Positions 34,119-42,968 of a stretch of DNA of 64,000 nucleotides are shown here, in pieces. The DNA is from CAWBUW01 sp963792075 (GTDB lineage: Bacteria; Chloroflexota; Anaerolineae; Anaerolineales; UBA4823). The stretch covers positions 434,001-498,000 of the forward strand of contig CAWBUW010000007.1 of assembly GCA_963792075.1 (NCBI GenBank). The letters are read 5' to 3'. Each line of letters opens with the position of its first letter. Position 1 is the stretch's first letter. The notes under the pieces were generated by a model. The model ran no database searches. It worked only from the letters and a program-made list of their open reading frames with translations, and had not been told where the DNA came from. The position numbers and the translations under genes are program-made.

Positions 34119-35678
34119 ATGTTGAAGCGTAAAAATGTCCTGGTAATCTTATTTGCCATCGTAACCATGTCGCTGCTGGCGGGGTGTGTGGCGCGTGGGG
34201 GCACCGGCGTAGTGGGCACTCTGGCCTCTGGCGGTAACGGCGTAGTGGCGCGCGAGACGCTGACCGAGTCAGTCGAAGCCAGTGGATCGCTGCAGGCCGG
34301 ACAGTTCGCCACGTTGGTCTGGAAGACTTCTGGCACGGTGGCACAGGTTAAGGTCAAGGTAGGCGATAAGGTCAAAGTTAGCGATGTGCTGCTGGCGCTT
34401 GATCCGACGAGCGTGCCCGCTAACGTGATCTCGGCGCGCTCGGACTTGCTCAACGCGCAGCAGTCATTGGATGATCTGAAGACATCCAGACTTCCGCAGG
34501 CTCAGGCGCTGCAGGCGCTGGAGCAAGCGCAGCAGGCTTATGACCAGCGCGACCTGAACCTGCAGGCCGACCAGGCCCAGGCACGGTTAGCGCTGATCGC
34601 GGCGCAGGACGCACTGGACGAAGCCCAGAGGAACCGCACGAAGCTGGACTACGACCGCGGCTCCAAGGCGACCATGGATGCCGCCGAAGCTGATTACTTG
34701 CTGGCGCAGATGGGTGTGTCAGATGCTGAGGCGCGCTATGGCAACTTTTCGGGGCGCGCGGACGATGACCCGGTGAGGGCGAACGCACTGGCAGCCCTGT
34801 CCGCGGCTAAAGAGAAGCGTGACCGGGCGCTGGCCCGCTTAAACTGGCTGAAAGGCAAGCCAACCGAGGCGGAAATCCAGGAAGCAGATGTGAAATTGCA
34901 ACAGGCGCAAGTCAAGCTGGAAGAAGCGCGGCAGGCTTGGGACAAGATCGCAGCGGGCCTCAGTCCCGCAGGCGTGGAGCTGCTGGATGCCAAACTGACT
35001 GATGCCAAACGGGCATATGAGCAGATCCAGAATGGTCCGAACCCGGGGGATGTGGCGCAGTTGGAGGCGCGCATCGAGGCCGCCCAGGCGACCGTCAACC
35101 AGCTCTATATCACTGCCCCCTTCAATGGCGAAGTGCTGGTGCTGGATTCTGTGCTGGGCGATGTCATCAATGCGGGGCAGGCGGCGCTGGTCGTCGCCAA
35201 CCGCCAGGGTTTATACGTGGAAGTACAGGTGGATGAGAGTGAGATCGGGCGCGTGCAGCCTGGCGACCCGGCGCAAGCTACGCTGGAAGCTATGCCCGAT
35301 GTGACTCTGAAAGGCAGCGTATCCTTCGTCAACCCGGTAGGGCAGACGGTGGGCGGGCTGGTTAAGTACACCGTACGGATTGACTTTAGTAACGCCCCGG
35401 CAGGTGCGCTGTTGGGCACAACGACTGATGTCTCCATCCAGACCGGTGAACCCGCCTCTGTGCTGGTCGTGCCGGTGGACGCGGTGCAGAATGACGATCA
35501 AGGCGAGTACGTGCTAAAAATTACAGGGGATCCTGACCCTGTGCGGGTGGCAGTGCATTCTGGCGAACTGGTTGGTGACCAGGTGGTAGTCACTGGTGAT
35601 CTGCAGGAAGGCGACAAATTGCTGCTCACGCTGCCTACCAGCACTCAGACCGGCCCCGGCGCGATGTTTGGACGGTAA
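34119..35678 (+). CDS. MacA/HlyD-family efflux adaptor lipoprotein
   Basis: The 519-residue adaptor bridges an inner membrane ABC transporter to the outside. A lipoprotein signal ends in LLAGC (Cys23). A biotinyl-lipoyl half (VSGSLQAG-like 'VEASGSLQAGQFATLVWKTSGTVAQVKVKVGDKV') and its second half ('ITAPFNGEVLVLDSVLGDVINAGQAALVVAN') flank a long coiled-coil hairpin (about 115-330). The beta barrel follows. The hairpin is longer than in MacA of E. coli. It is followed by MacB-type ATPase and permease genes; since Chloroflexota are monoderm-like, the partner may not be an outer membrane channel. Confidence 0.92.
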   Translation: MLKRKNVLVILFAIVTMSLLAGCVARGGTGVVGTLASGGNGVVARETLTESVEASGSLQAGQFATLVWKTSGTVAQVKVKVGDKVKVSDVLLALDPTSVPANVISARSDLLNAQQSLDDLKTSRLPQAQALQALEQAQQAYDQRDLNLQADQAQARLALIAAQDALDEAQRNRTKLDYDRGSKATMDAAEADYLLAQMGVSDAEARYGNFSGRADDDPVRANALAALSAAKEKRDRALARLNWLKGKPTEAEIQEADVKLQQAQVKLEEARQAWDKIAAGLSPAGVELLDAKLTDAKRAYEQIQNGPNPGDVAQLEARIEAAQATVNQLYITAPFNGEVLVLDSVLGDVINAGQAALVVANRQGLYVEVQVDESEIGRVQPGDPAQATLEAMPDVTLKGSVSFVNPVGQTVGGLVKYTVRIDFSNAPAGALLGTTTDVSIQTGEPASVLVVPVDAVQNDDQGEYVLKITGDPDPVRVAVHSGELVGDQVVVTGDLQEGDKLLLTLPTSTQTGPGAMFGR

Positions 35679-35680
35679 GA

Positions 35681-36394
35681 ATGATCCAAGTAACCGGATT
35701 AACCAAGATCTATGCGCTCGGCGATGAGCAGGTGCACGCGCTAGACGGCGTGGACCTGACCATCCAAAAGGGCGAAATGGTGGCGATCGTGGGGCCTTCG
35801 GGCTCGGGCAAGTCCACGCTGATGGCGATCCTGGGCTGCCTGGACGGCCCCTCAAGTGGGACGTACCTGCTGGACGGGGAGCAGGTCGAGAAACTGAAGG
35901 ATGACCAGTTGGCCGAGATCCGCTCGCGCAAGATTGGCTTTGTCTTCCAGCAGTTCAACTTGCTGGCGCGTACCAGTGCGCTGGAGAACGTAATGCTTCC
36001 GCTATCCTATGCAGGTGTGAAGGGGCGTGAGCGGCGGCAGTTAGCCGAGGCCGCGTTAGATAAGGTGGGGCTGATGGACCGCAAGAACCACAATCCCAGC
36101 CAGCTCTCCGGCGGGCAGCAGCAGCGTGTGGCGATTGCGCGCGCACTGGTCAACCACCCAGCGATCGTGCTGGCGGACGAACCCACTGGCGCGCTGGACT
36201 CCAAGACCGGCGCCGAGATCATCGGCCTGTTCCAGCGGCTACACCAAGAAGACGGGCAGACGGTAATCTACGTGACGCACGACCCGTTCCTTGCTCGGCA
36301 TACCGAGCGCATTATCCACCTGGCGGACGGCAAGATCGCGCACGATGAGCGCGTGGCCGAGCCGATCCAGGCTGGCACGCCGCGCCCTGATTGA
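35681..36394 (+). CDS. MacB-type ABC ATPase
   Basis: The 237-residue ATP-binding protein has Walker A GPSGSGKST (about 39-47), signature LSGGQQQR and Walker B VLADEPTGALD. It starts two bases after the adaptor stop, so the genes are coupled. Unlike E. coli MacB, ATPase and permease are on separate chains. The permease gene follows after a perfect 39-base hairpin element. It likely powers export of an antibiotic, peptide or lipid. Confidence 0.95.
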   Translation: MIQVTGLTKIYALGDEQVHALDGVDLTIQKGEMVAIVGPSGSGKSTLMAILGCLDGPSSGTYLLDGEQVEKLKDDQLAEIRSRKIGFVFQQFNLLARTSALENVMLPLSYAGVKGRERRQLAEAALDKVGLMDRKNHNPSQLSGGQQQRVAIARALVNHPAIVLADEPTGALDSKTGAEIIGLFQRLHQEDGQTVIYVTHDPFLARHTERIIHLADGKIAHDERVAEPIQAGTPRPD

Positions 36395-36400
36395 TTTTCT

Positions 36401-36439
36401 TGGTGTTGTCGGGATAGTTAAACTATCCCGACAACACCA
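36401..36439. repeat. Perfect 19-base hairpin inside the efflux operon
   Basis: TGGTGTTGTCGGGATAGTT (36401-36419) pairs perfectly with 36421-36439 around a single A. Outer TTTCT/AGAAA can add more pairs with one bulge. It sits between the ATPase stop (36394) and the permease start (36453), within what should be one operon. Confidence 0.75.
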
Positions 36440-36452
36440 GAAAGAGAAAAGA

Positions 36453-37679
36453 ATGTACGAAAACATACGTATTGCATTAAGGGCCCTGGCGGCGAATAAG
36501 CTGCGCTCCTCACTGACCATGCTGGGCATCGTCATCGGCGTGGGGGCGGTCGTAGCGCTGATGGCTATTGGCAACGGCGCCAGCGCCAGCATCACCTCGC
36601 AGGTGGAGGGGATTGGCTCGAACCTGGTGGAGGTCATCCCGGGACGGGTCTTTGACCAGGGTAGGTCGGGAGAGGCTACGATAAGCCAACTCTATTACGG
36701 CGATTTTCTGGCGCTGCAGGCTAACCGGGCGAACATGGCGGGCATTGCACCGTCGTACCAGTCGCCGCAGATCATCCGCTACAGCGACCAGTCCTTCCGT
36801 TCCTCGGTCACCGGCGCCACAGAAGAGTATCAAAAAGTGCGCGCCTACACAGTAGCGCGCGGACGCTTCATCACCGCGCAGGACCGCAAGGCCGAAACAC
36901 GCGTCGTGGTACTCGGCTCGCAGACCGCCCAGGACCTGTTCGGCGGGCTGAACCCGGTGGGGCGCAAGCTGAAGATCGGTGGGCTGACGTTTGAGGTGAT
37001 CGGGGTATTGGAATCCAAAGGCTCCACGGGCTTTGGCTCTGCCGATGATATCCTGATCATCCCGCTGGAGACAGGCTACGGCAAACTGTTTGGCGCCGCG
37101 GCCACCGGCGATGGCGACTATCTGCTCTCCAGCCTGTCCATTTCAGCGGCTTCCCCGGACGTGGTGGATACGGTTATGGCGCAGACCGAGCGCATCCTGC
37201 GCCGCCAGCACCGCCTGGCTCCCTCGCAAGATTTTAATTTTACTGTGGTCAGCCAGTCGCAGTTCCTTTCCGCGCTGGATACGATCACCACCACGCTGAC
37301 CGTCTTCCTGGGCGCCATCGCAGCTATCTCGCTACTGGTGGGAGGCATCGGCATCATGAACATCATGTTGGTCAGCGTCACCGAACGTACGCGCGAGATC
37401 GGCTTGCGTAAGGCTGTGGGCGCGCGGCGCTCCTCCATCTTGATGCAGTTCCTGGTCGAGACGGTCGTCCTCAGCGTGGTAGGCGGTCTGATAGGCATCG
37501 GGCTGGGGATGGCTGCCGCGGCGGGTGTGACCGCTACCGGGCTGATCACCAGCGTGGTCTCGCTCGATAATATCCTGTTGGCATTCGGCTTTGCCGTAGC
37601 CGTGGGCTTGTTCTTTGGGATTTACCCTGCCGTGCGGGCATCGCAACTCAGGCCGATGGAAGCTTTGAGGTACGAATAA
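36453..37679 (+). CDS. MacB/FtsX-type ABC permease
   Basis: The 408-residue permease begins with the family signature 'NIRIALRALAANKLRSSLTMLGIVIGVGAVVALMAIGNGA' and one membrane helix, followed by a large extracellular MacB_PCD domain (about 45-280). The last part has three helices, with 'AISLLVGGIGIMNIMLVSVTERTREIGLRKAVGARR' the ATPase coupling region. It ends 'SQLRPMEALRYE', typical for the family. ATG 36453 is preceded by AAAGAG; a longer in-frame start at 36291 would overlap the ATPase gene and the hairpin. It forms the efflux complex with the two preceding genes. Confidence 0.94.
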   Translation: MYENIRIALRALAANKLRSSLTMLGIVIGVGAVVALMAIGNGASASITSQVEGIGSNLVEVIPGRVFDQGRSGEATISQLYYGDFLALQANRANMAGIAPSYQSPQIIRYSDQSFRSSVTGATEEYQKVRAYTVARGRFITAQDRKAETRVVVLGSQTAQDLFGGLNPVGRKLKIGGLTFEVIGVLESKGSTGFGSADDILIIPLETGYGKLFGAAATGDGDYLLSSLSISAASPDVVDTVMAQTERILRRQHRLAPSQDFNFTVVSQSQFLSALDTITTTLTVFLGAIAAISLLVGGIGIMNIMLVSVTERTREIGLRKAVGARRSSILMQFLVETVVLSVVGGLIGIGLGMAAAAGVTATGLITSVVSLDNILLAFGFAVAVGLFFGIYPAVRASQLRPMEALRYE

Positions 37680-37681
37680 TT

Positions 37682-37728
37682 TTATACATGTGTATAGGGC
37701 AGCAAGGCTGCCCTATACACATGTATAA
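37682..37728. repeat. Perfect 22-base hairpin before the response regulator gene
   Basis: Arm 37682-37703 pairs perfectly with 37707-37728 around the loop AAG. The stem carries TATACATGTGTATA and GGGCAGC blocks. A-rich sequence follows up to the ATG at 37740. It separates the efflux permease gene from the two-component genes. Confidence 0.75.
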
Positions 37729-37739
37729 TTAAAAAACAC

Positions 37740-38465
37740 ATGAAGAAAATCCTTGTTATCGACGACGAAGCCAAGATTGTGGAAATCTGCCGGGATTACC
37801 TGCTGGCGGCTGGGTTTGAGGTCGTCACGGCCTATGACGGGCCGCAGGGACTGGCAGCGGCGCGGCGTGAGCGGCCCGACCTGGTGGTGCTGGACCTGAT
37901 GCTGCCGGGAATGGATGGGCTGGAACTGTGCCGCACGCTACGCCAGGAGTCCGATGTGCCGGTGATCATGCTCACCGCGCGAGTTGAAGAAGCCGACCGG
38001 CTGATCGGGCTGGAGCTGGGCGCAGATGATTACATCACCAAGCCGTTTTCCCCGCGTGAGCTGGTGGCGCGTACTCGCACTGTATTGAGAAGGACTGCTG
38101 CCAGCAGCAGCGGAGGCGCTGCTCACAGCGGCAGTGAAATTCTGCGTGCTGGCGGGTTGACGCTGGACAGGGCGCGTTACCTGGCGCGGGTGCCCTCGGC
38201 AGATGGCAAGGAGACTGAAGTGGCGCTGACCCCCACCGAGTTCGATCTGCTCTTTACACTGGCCTCGCAGCCAGGGCGCATCTTCTCTCGCGCCCAATTG
38301 CTCACTGCGGTACGCGGCGTGGCGTTTGAGTTTTACGAGCGCGCCATCGATTCCCATATCCGCAACCTGAGGAAAAAATTAGACGTTGATCTGTTGCCTG
38401 AAGGCCAGCAGATCAATATGTATATAGTGACCGTCCACGGCGTGGGATACAAGTTCGCCGGCTAA
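37740..38465 (+). CDS. OmpR-family response regulator
   Basis: The 241-residue regulator has a receiver domain (1-118; acidic pair DDE at 8-10, phospho-acceptor Asp52 in LVVLDLMLPG, Lys in ITKPFSPRE) and an OmpR/PhoB winged helix (about 135-241; 'LTPTEFDLLFTLASQPGRIFSRAQLL'). A Ser/Gly-rich linker (about 120-131) joins them. It is followed nine bases later by its sensor kinase. Its position after the MacAB-like genes suggests that it controls that operon, as in BceRS- or CpxR-type arrangements (inference). Confidence 0.95.
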   Translation: MKKILVIDDEAKIVEICRDYLLAAGFEVVTAYDGPQGLAAARRERPDLVVLDLMLPGMDGLELCRTLRQESDVPVIMLTARVEEADRLIGLELGADDYITKPFSPRELVARTRTVLRRTAASSSGGAAHSGSEILRAGGLTLDRARYLARVPSADGKETEVALTPTEFDLLFTLASQPGRIFSRAQLLTAVRGVAFEFYERAIDSHIRNLRKKLDVDLLPEGQQINMYIVTVHGVGYKFAG

Positions 38466-38473
38466 GGACAGCG

Positions 38474-39967
38474 ATGAAAACCTTTTCCCATCCCTCGGTA
38501 GCCCTGATCCGGCGGCGGCTGAACTTGCTGCTGCTGCGGGCGTTTCTGGTCGTCGTCACGTTGATCATCGTGCTGCTGCTCGGCATGACCGGCTTGACGC
38601 TTTCCCAACCCGATGAGGACGACTCGATTTTTACCCTGGCGCTGCCGGTTGTTTTGGAAACCTATTACCATGGGCATGGTTCCTGGGAAGGGGTGGAGAC
38701 GTTGTTTGTCCCGGATGGTAACTCGGCGCTGTGGGTTCTTCAGGCACAGTGGGAGCGGTCAACACTGGTGGATGAAGGGGGGCGAGTGATTTTCGTGGAT
38801 GGGCAGGTGGCCGCATCCACGCCCATTCTGCAGGCGCAAATTCCGACCAATGCTCCAGATACGGCGCTCAAACCGGCCCCCACACCCGTACCCAGTACCG
38901 GGGCAGCATCCGGATCAATCCCTTTGGTCGTCCAGGGCAAGCAGGTAGGCACGCTGATCCGCTCTTCGCAGGTGTTCTCGCTGCGCTTGCGCGTGATTGG
39001 CTCGGTGCTGCTACCGGTTGCATTTATCTCAATATTCCTGGGTCTATTGACCATGTTCATCGGCATGCTGCTCACCCGCCGGGTGGTCACGCCGTTGGCG
39101 GAGGTGATCGCTGCCTCACAGTCCGTGGCTGGCGGCGATCTCGCCGCGCGCGTGCTTGTGCAGGGGCCAGACGACTTGCGTGTGCTGACTGACTCGTTCA
39201 ACCAGATGGCGGGCGCGCTGGAGCGCTCTCAGGCTGAACGACGTGCCTTGCTGGCAGACATTGCCCACGAGCTGCGCACACCGCTGACCGTGATCCGGGG
39301 CAAACTGGAAGGCATCTTGGACGGCGTGTACCCAGCCGATGAAGCCCACGTTGCTCCAGTTCTGGAAGAGACCTACCTGTTGGAACGGCTGGTTGAAGAC
39401 TTGCGCTTGCTGACGCTGGCCGAAGCCGGACAGCTCCACTTCGATGAGAAACCACTCGACCTGGGCGACCTGGCGAACCAGGCGCGCACCCTGTTTGAGG
39501 CGCAGGCTGCAGAAAAAGGCATCACGCTGCAGGTGAAAACCCAGCCTGGCTTGCCTTACGTACGTGGTGATTTGCAACGCACTGCCCAGGTGATTGGCAA
39601 TTTGCTGAACAATGCGCTGGATTTCACACCCGAAGGCGGCAATGTTTTAGTGGCAGTGGATGCCACCGATATAAAAATGGCCAAGTATGACATTGCTGCA
39701 TCGTCCTCGTCGCCTGGCGTGAAAGGGGTGCGCCTGACGGTGTCTGATACTGGACCGGGTGTGCCTCCTGAGGAACTTGACCAGATCTTCGACCGTTTCT
39801 GGCGCGGCGAGAAATCCCGCGCCCGGCAGACTGGCGGCTCCGGGCTGGGCCTGGCGATCGTACGCCAGTTGGTCGAGATGCAGGGTGGGATCGTCTTTGC
39901 GGAGAACTCGCCCGAGGGCGGCCTGAAGATCGGATTTGTGCTTAAACCTGACACGCCTGTTTATTGA
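38474..39967 (+). CDS. HAMP-domain sensor histidine kinase
   Basis: The 497-residue kinase has an N-terminal membrane helix (about 15-42), an extracellular sensor region of roughly 130 residues with a Pro/Thr-rich stretch, a second helix (about 172-198), a HAMP domain, and the kinase core. His265 in DIAHELRTPLTVIRG is the phosphorylation site. The ATP lid has the N-box 'VIGNLLNNALDFTPEGG', then 'VSDTGPGVPPEELDQIFDRFWRGEKSRARQTGGSGLGLAIVRQLVEMQ'. It partners the preceding regulator. Its stop overlaps the end of the convergent membrane gene by seven bases. Confidence 0.95.
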   Translation: MKTFSHPSVALIRRRLNLLLLRAFLVVVTLIIVLLLGMTGLTLSQPDEDDSIFTLALPVVLETYYHGHGSWEGVETLFVPDGNSALWVLQAQWERSTLVDEGGRVIFVDGQVAASTPILQAQIPTNAPDTALKPAPTPVPSTGAASGSIPLVVQGKQVGTLIRSSQVFSLRLRVIGSVLLPVAFISIFLGLLTMFIGMLLTRRVVTPLAEVIAASQSVAGGDLAARVLVQGPDDLRVLTDSFNQMAGALERSQAERRALLADIAHELRTPLTVIRGKLEGILDGVYPADEAHVAPVLEETYLLERLVEDLRLLTLAEAGQLHFDEKPLDLGDLANQARTLFEAQAAEKGITLQVKTQPGLPYVRGDLQRTAQVIGNLLNNALDFTPEGGNVLVAVDATDIKMAKYDIAASSSSPGVKGVRLTVSDTGPGVPPEELDQIFDRFWRGEKSRARQTGGSGLGLAIVRQLVEMQGGIVFAENSPEGGLKIGFVLKPDTPVY

Positions 39968-40368
39968 TTTAACCCCATTGCCATAAGCACGAAGAAGATA
40001 TTGGCCAGGCCCGCGTAAAGCAGCGCGTTGGCGATCATGAACACCAACGTAGCACCCCATTGGCGCGGAGTGGTCGTTTCCCAGCGTTTTAGCCATTCAG
40101 GGCGCACCACGGCGATCAACTGCAAGGCGGCCGTATCCGCGATCAGTAAGCCCAGTGAAAAGAGGATAAAAACGACGCTGGCGAAGATCTGGATATAATT
40201 CGAGGTGGCGCAGTTGCCGGTGGTGGTGATGAAGAAATAGACTACCCAGCCAATGCCAAAGCCGCGGTCGCGCTGCCGCTGGACCGTAAAATAGCAAGCC
40301 ACGCCGGCAGCCAGCACCAGCGCCAACAGGTTGATATAAACGACGTAAACACCCAGGTTTTGATTCAT
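39961..40368 (-). CDS. Hypothetical four-helix membrane protein
   Basis: The 135-residue protein has four hydrophobic segments (VYVVYINLLALVLAAGVACYF, IQIFASVVFILFSLGLLIADTAALQL, ATLVFMIANALLYAGLANIFFVLMAMGL, plus a shorter IGWVVYFFITTTG). I recognise no family. I chose ATG 40368; ATG 40383 is possible but lies in the base of the upstream hairpin. Its stop overlaps the kinase stop on the other strand by seven bases. It is separated from nusA by a long hairpin. Confidence 0.6.
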   Translation of the reverse strand: MNQNLGVYVVYINLLALVLAAGVACYFTVQRQRDRGFGIGWVVYFFITTTGNCATSNYIQIFASVVFILFSLGLLIADTAALQLIAVVRPEWLKRWETTTPRQWGATLVFMIANALLYAGLANIFFVLMAMGLNQ

Positions 40369-40378
40369 ATCAGAGGCT

Positions 40379-40434
40379 ATCATATTATAGTGTTTTGTGC
40401 GGGCATACGCCAGCACAAAACACTATAATATGAT
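40379..40434. repeat. 22-base perfect hairpin between a membrane gene and nusA
   Basis: Arm 40379-40400 pairs perfectly with 40413-40434. Within the 12-base loop, after one mismatch, GGC/GCC pairs again around ATAC. The stem is AT-rich outside and ends GTGC/GCAC inside. It lies between divergent genes, so it is not obviously a terminator of either. Confidence 0.75.
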
Positions 40435-40461
40435 ATGTAGCAATTTGCGGAAATCTGCGGA

Positions 40462-40490
40462 TTGACGGCTGGGCAGGTGTGTGTTAAAAT
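40462..40490 (+). promoter_or_regulatory. Promoter of the nusA cluster
   Basis: TTGACG (40462-40467) and TAAAAT (40485-40490) are 17 bases apart. Transcription would start near 40497, leaving a leader of about 118 bases before nusA. The leader contains a 9-base hairpin (40531-40539 with 40545-40553, loop AAACC). Confidence 0.65.
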
Positions 40491-40530
40491 ATCTTTTGTT
40501 GTGTGGGCCAACCGAATACAGATTTCATTG

Positions 40531-40553
40531 AGAAGTGGGAAACCCCCACTTCT
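40531..40553 (+). promoter_or_regulatory. Leader hairpin upstream of nusA
   Basis: AGAAGTGGG pairs perfectly with CCCACTTCT around a 5-base loop in the untranslated leader, 61 bases before the nusA ATG. NusA commonly controls its own operon by attenuation, so this is a candidate control element. No T run follows directly, which argues against a simple terminator. Confidence 0.45.
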
Positions 40554-40614
40554 TGTGCATTTTAGGGCGAAATCAATAGGAAAGCCCAGATTGAGATTTT
40601 TGGAGTGAGGACGG

Positions 40615-42576
40615 ATGAAGAACGAATTTACACTGGCCTTTAATGAAGTTCTGGAAGAGAAACAACTGCCACGTGAAATTGTACTGCAGGCACTGGAAGC
40701 CGCCATGGTTTCTGCGTACCGGCGTGCAGTGAATGCTTCGAATGCCCAGCATGTTGAGGCCAAAGTTGATGCAGATACCGGCAAAGTTGTCATTTATGCT
40801 GAGAAAGAAATTGTTGATGTGGCGCAGGATGAGCGTACAGAAGTTACGCTTGAAGACGCAAAGAAGGTGGATCCTGAAGCCCAACTTGGTGGGATGGTGG
40901 TTGTCGAGTTGACGCCCAAGGATTTTGGCCGCGTTGCAGCTCAAACCGCCCGTCAGGTAATTCAGCAACGCATCCGCGAAGCAGAACGTGATACGCAGCT
41001 CAGCCATTATAGCAAGCAGTTAGGCGATATTGTCAGTGGTATTGTCCAGGCAGTCACCCCGCAGGGGGCTACATTAGGCCTGGATATGAAGGCGGAAGGT
41101 ACACTGCCGCGTAATCAGCAAATTCCAGGCGAGCGTTTTCGGGTGCATGATCGCATTCAGAGTTTGCTGCTTGAAGTCAAGCAGACACCGCGCGGACCGC
41201 AGATCATCCTTTCTCGTGCGCATCGCAATTTTCTGCGCCGGCTTTTGGAAAACGAAGTCCCAGAGATTTACCATGGATTAGTAGAAATTCGTTCCATCGC
41301 GCGTGAACCGGGTCAACGTTCTAAGGTGGCTGTTGCAGCTTTGCAGCCGGCAGTAGATCCTGTTGGGGCATGCGTGGGCATTCGAGGGGTGCGTATTCAG
41401 GCAATTGTGCGAGAACTGAATGACGAAAAGATCGATGTCATTGAGTGGAACGCAGATCCAGCGGCGTATATTGCCAAGGCGCTTAGCCCTTCAAGAGTGC
41501 TCGGCGTTTATCTGAATGAGCATGCCAAGGGTGCCAAAACCGCCACTGTGGTAGTGCCTGAAGATCAGCTTTCCCTGGCGATCGGTCGGGATGGGCAGAA
41601 TGCTCGCCTGGCTGCCAAGCTGACCAGTTGGCGCATTGACATCAAGAGTTTGCCGGAAGCTGCCAGCGACTCGCTACACAAACTGCAAACAGACCAGGAA
41701 TATGCATTTATGGTCGAGGCTGAGGCGGAGATCGTGCCGCAAATCGAGGCGATCCTGGCCAAAAAATCCGAAGGCCGGGCGGTGACCCCTGAAGAATACA
41801 CTGTTCTTAGCCAATTTGTAGACCGCGTCGAGAGGGGCATCTTGCGGCGCCGGCATGTGGAAAAACGCGCCGAAGAAGAGCAATTAAAAGATGCGCGTGC
41901 TTCGATCCCTGAAGATGCCTTTACGATGTTCCTGGATGATCTCCCGTTGTCCGACCGTACGAACCGGCTGCTGAGTGAAGCAGGATATGACAGCCTTGGC
42001 TCCTTGATGCTCCAGATGAAGTTGGATCCGGATGCAATCCTGGCATTAGGCGGTATCGGCCCGAAGGCCATGGACGAGATCAAGAGCGTGATAGCTTCGA
42101 TCGAATTCGCTCAACCGGAAGCGAAGGTTGAGGTAGAAGTACCCGCCGAGGCGCCTGTAACCGAGCTATCCGTGAGCGAAGTGACCGCAGTCCCGGTTGT
42201 GGAAGAGGTAGTTGAAGTTCCCCAGCCTGAACCACTGGTAGAGGAAGAACCTGTAATTGAGATGGTAGCTGGTGGCGCTCCTGAACAAGCAGGCGAAGAG
42301 ATTACTCCAGTAGAAGCAGTTGCTGCAACTGAAGAGCTTGCCGAAGGTGAAGAAGAAGGCACAGCCTTGGATAAGCTCTTTACTTTGCGGCCGGAGGCTT
42401 TTGTCCCTACTGGAGATGAAGAAGAAGAGGAAGAAGACGGCGAAGGCGCTCAAAAGGGTAAGAAGGGCAAAAAGAAGAAACGTAAAAATGTGGAAATTGA
42501 GTACGATCCAGACCATGATGTGATGCTCGTTCATCGTAAGCGCAAGCGCGGTGGTGAATGGGATGAAAATTGGTAA
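40615..42576 (+). CDS. nusA: Transcription termination/antitermination factor NusA
   Basis: The 653-residue protein binds RNA polymerase and nascent RNA to modulate pausing, termination and antitermination. It has the NusA N-domain (1-130), S1 domain (about 137-205), and two KH domains (about 210-350; 'DPVGACVGIRGVRIQAIVREL' and 'EDQLSLAIGRDGQNARLAAKL'). A helix-hairpin-helix region ('ALGGIGPKAMDEIKSVI') is near residue 490. The tail (about 505-653) is Glu/Val/Pro-rich, then Lys-rich (GKKGKKKKRKN), much longer than in most bacteria. It heads the cluster; rimP, usually just upstream, is missing. Confidence 0.96.
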   Translation: MKNEFTLAFNEVLEEKQLPREIVLQALEAAMVSAYRRAVNASNAQHVEAKVDADTGKVVIYAEKEIVDVAQDERTEVTLEDAKKVDPEAQLGGMVVVELTPKDFGRVAAQTARQVIQQRIREAERDTQLSHYSKQLGDIVSGIVQAVTPQGATLGLDMKAEGTLPRNQQIPGERFRVHDRIQSLLLEVKQTPRGPQIILSRAHRNFLRRLLENEVPEIYHGLVEIRSIAREPGQRSKVAVAALQPAVDPVGACVGIRGVRIQAIVRELNDEKIDVIEWNADPAAYIAKALSPSRVLGVYLNEHAKGAKTATVVVPEDQLSLAIGRDGQNARLAAKLTSWRIDIKSLPEAASDSLHKLQTDQEYAFMVEAEAEIVPQIEAILAKKSEGRAVTPEEYTVLSQFVDRVERGILRRRHVEKRAEEEQLKDARASIPEDAFTMFLDDLPLSDRTNRLLSEAGYDSLGSLMLQMKLDPDAILALGGIGPKAMDEIKSVIASIEFAQPEAKVEVEVPAEAPVTELSVSEVTAVPVVEEVVEVPQPEPLVEEEPVIEMVAGGAPEQAGEEITPVEAVAATEELAEGEEEGTALDKLFTLRPEAFVPTGDEEEEEEDGEGAQKGKKGKKKKRKNVEIEYDPDHDVMLVHRKRKRGGEWDENW

Positions 42577-42604
42577 TTTCTAATTAATTCATAGGGAAAA
42601 TTCC

Positions 42605-42907
42605 GTGCCCCGAAAGAACGTAAAACGGAAGCATGTCCCTCAGCGGACTTGTGTCGGTTGTCGGGACATGCTTCCCAAGCGGTCGTTGATCAGGATTGTA
42701 CGATTACCCGATGGAATTCAGGTCGATCCAACGGGAAAACAGGCAGGCCGAGGTGCTTACCTGCATGATCGCCGAAGCTGCTGGGAAAAAGGGTTAAGAG
42801 GCCCTCTGGCCAATGCCCTTCGGATTGAATTGACAACAGAAGATCGAGAGCGACTGCTGGCTTTTCTGGCAACGCTGCCAGAAGATGAGGCGGAACAAGA
42901 GGTCTAG
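42605..42907 (+). CDS. rnpM: RNase P modulator RnpM (YlxR, DUF448)
   Basis: The 100-residue protein begins at GTG 42605. It has the family signature 'VPQRTCVGCRDMLPKRSLIRIVR' (12-34) and 'GRGAYLHDRRSCWEKG'. YlxR/RnpM binds RNA and was reported in Bacillus to interact with RNase P. Its place between nusA and infB is conserved in many bacteria. The ribosomal L7Ae-like gene often found next in Firmicutes is absent here. Confidence 0.93.
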   Translation: MPRKNVKRKHVPQRTCVGCRDMLPKRSLIRIVRLPDGIQVDPTGKQAGRGAYLHDRRSCWEKGLRGPLANALRIELTTEDRERLLAFLATLPEDEAEQEV

Positions 42908-42968
42908 AGCGGTTGAGTGATCTGCCATGCCGCTCACCGGGGAGAGATCATTTACCAGGAGGTACCAA

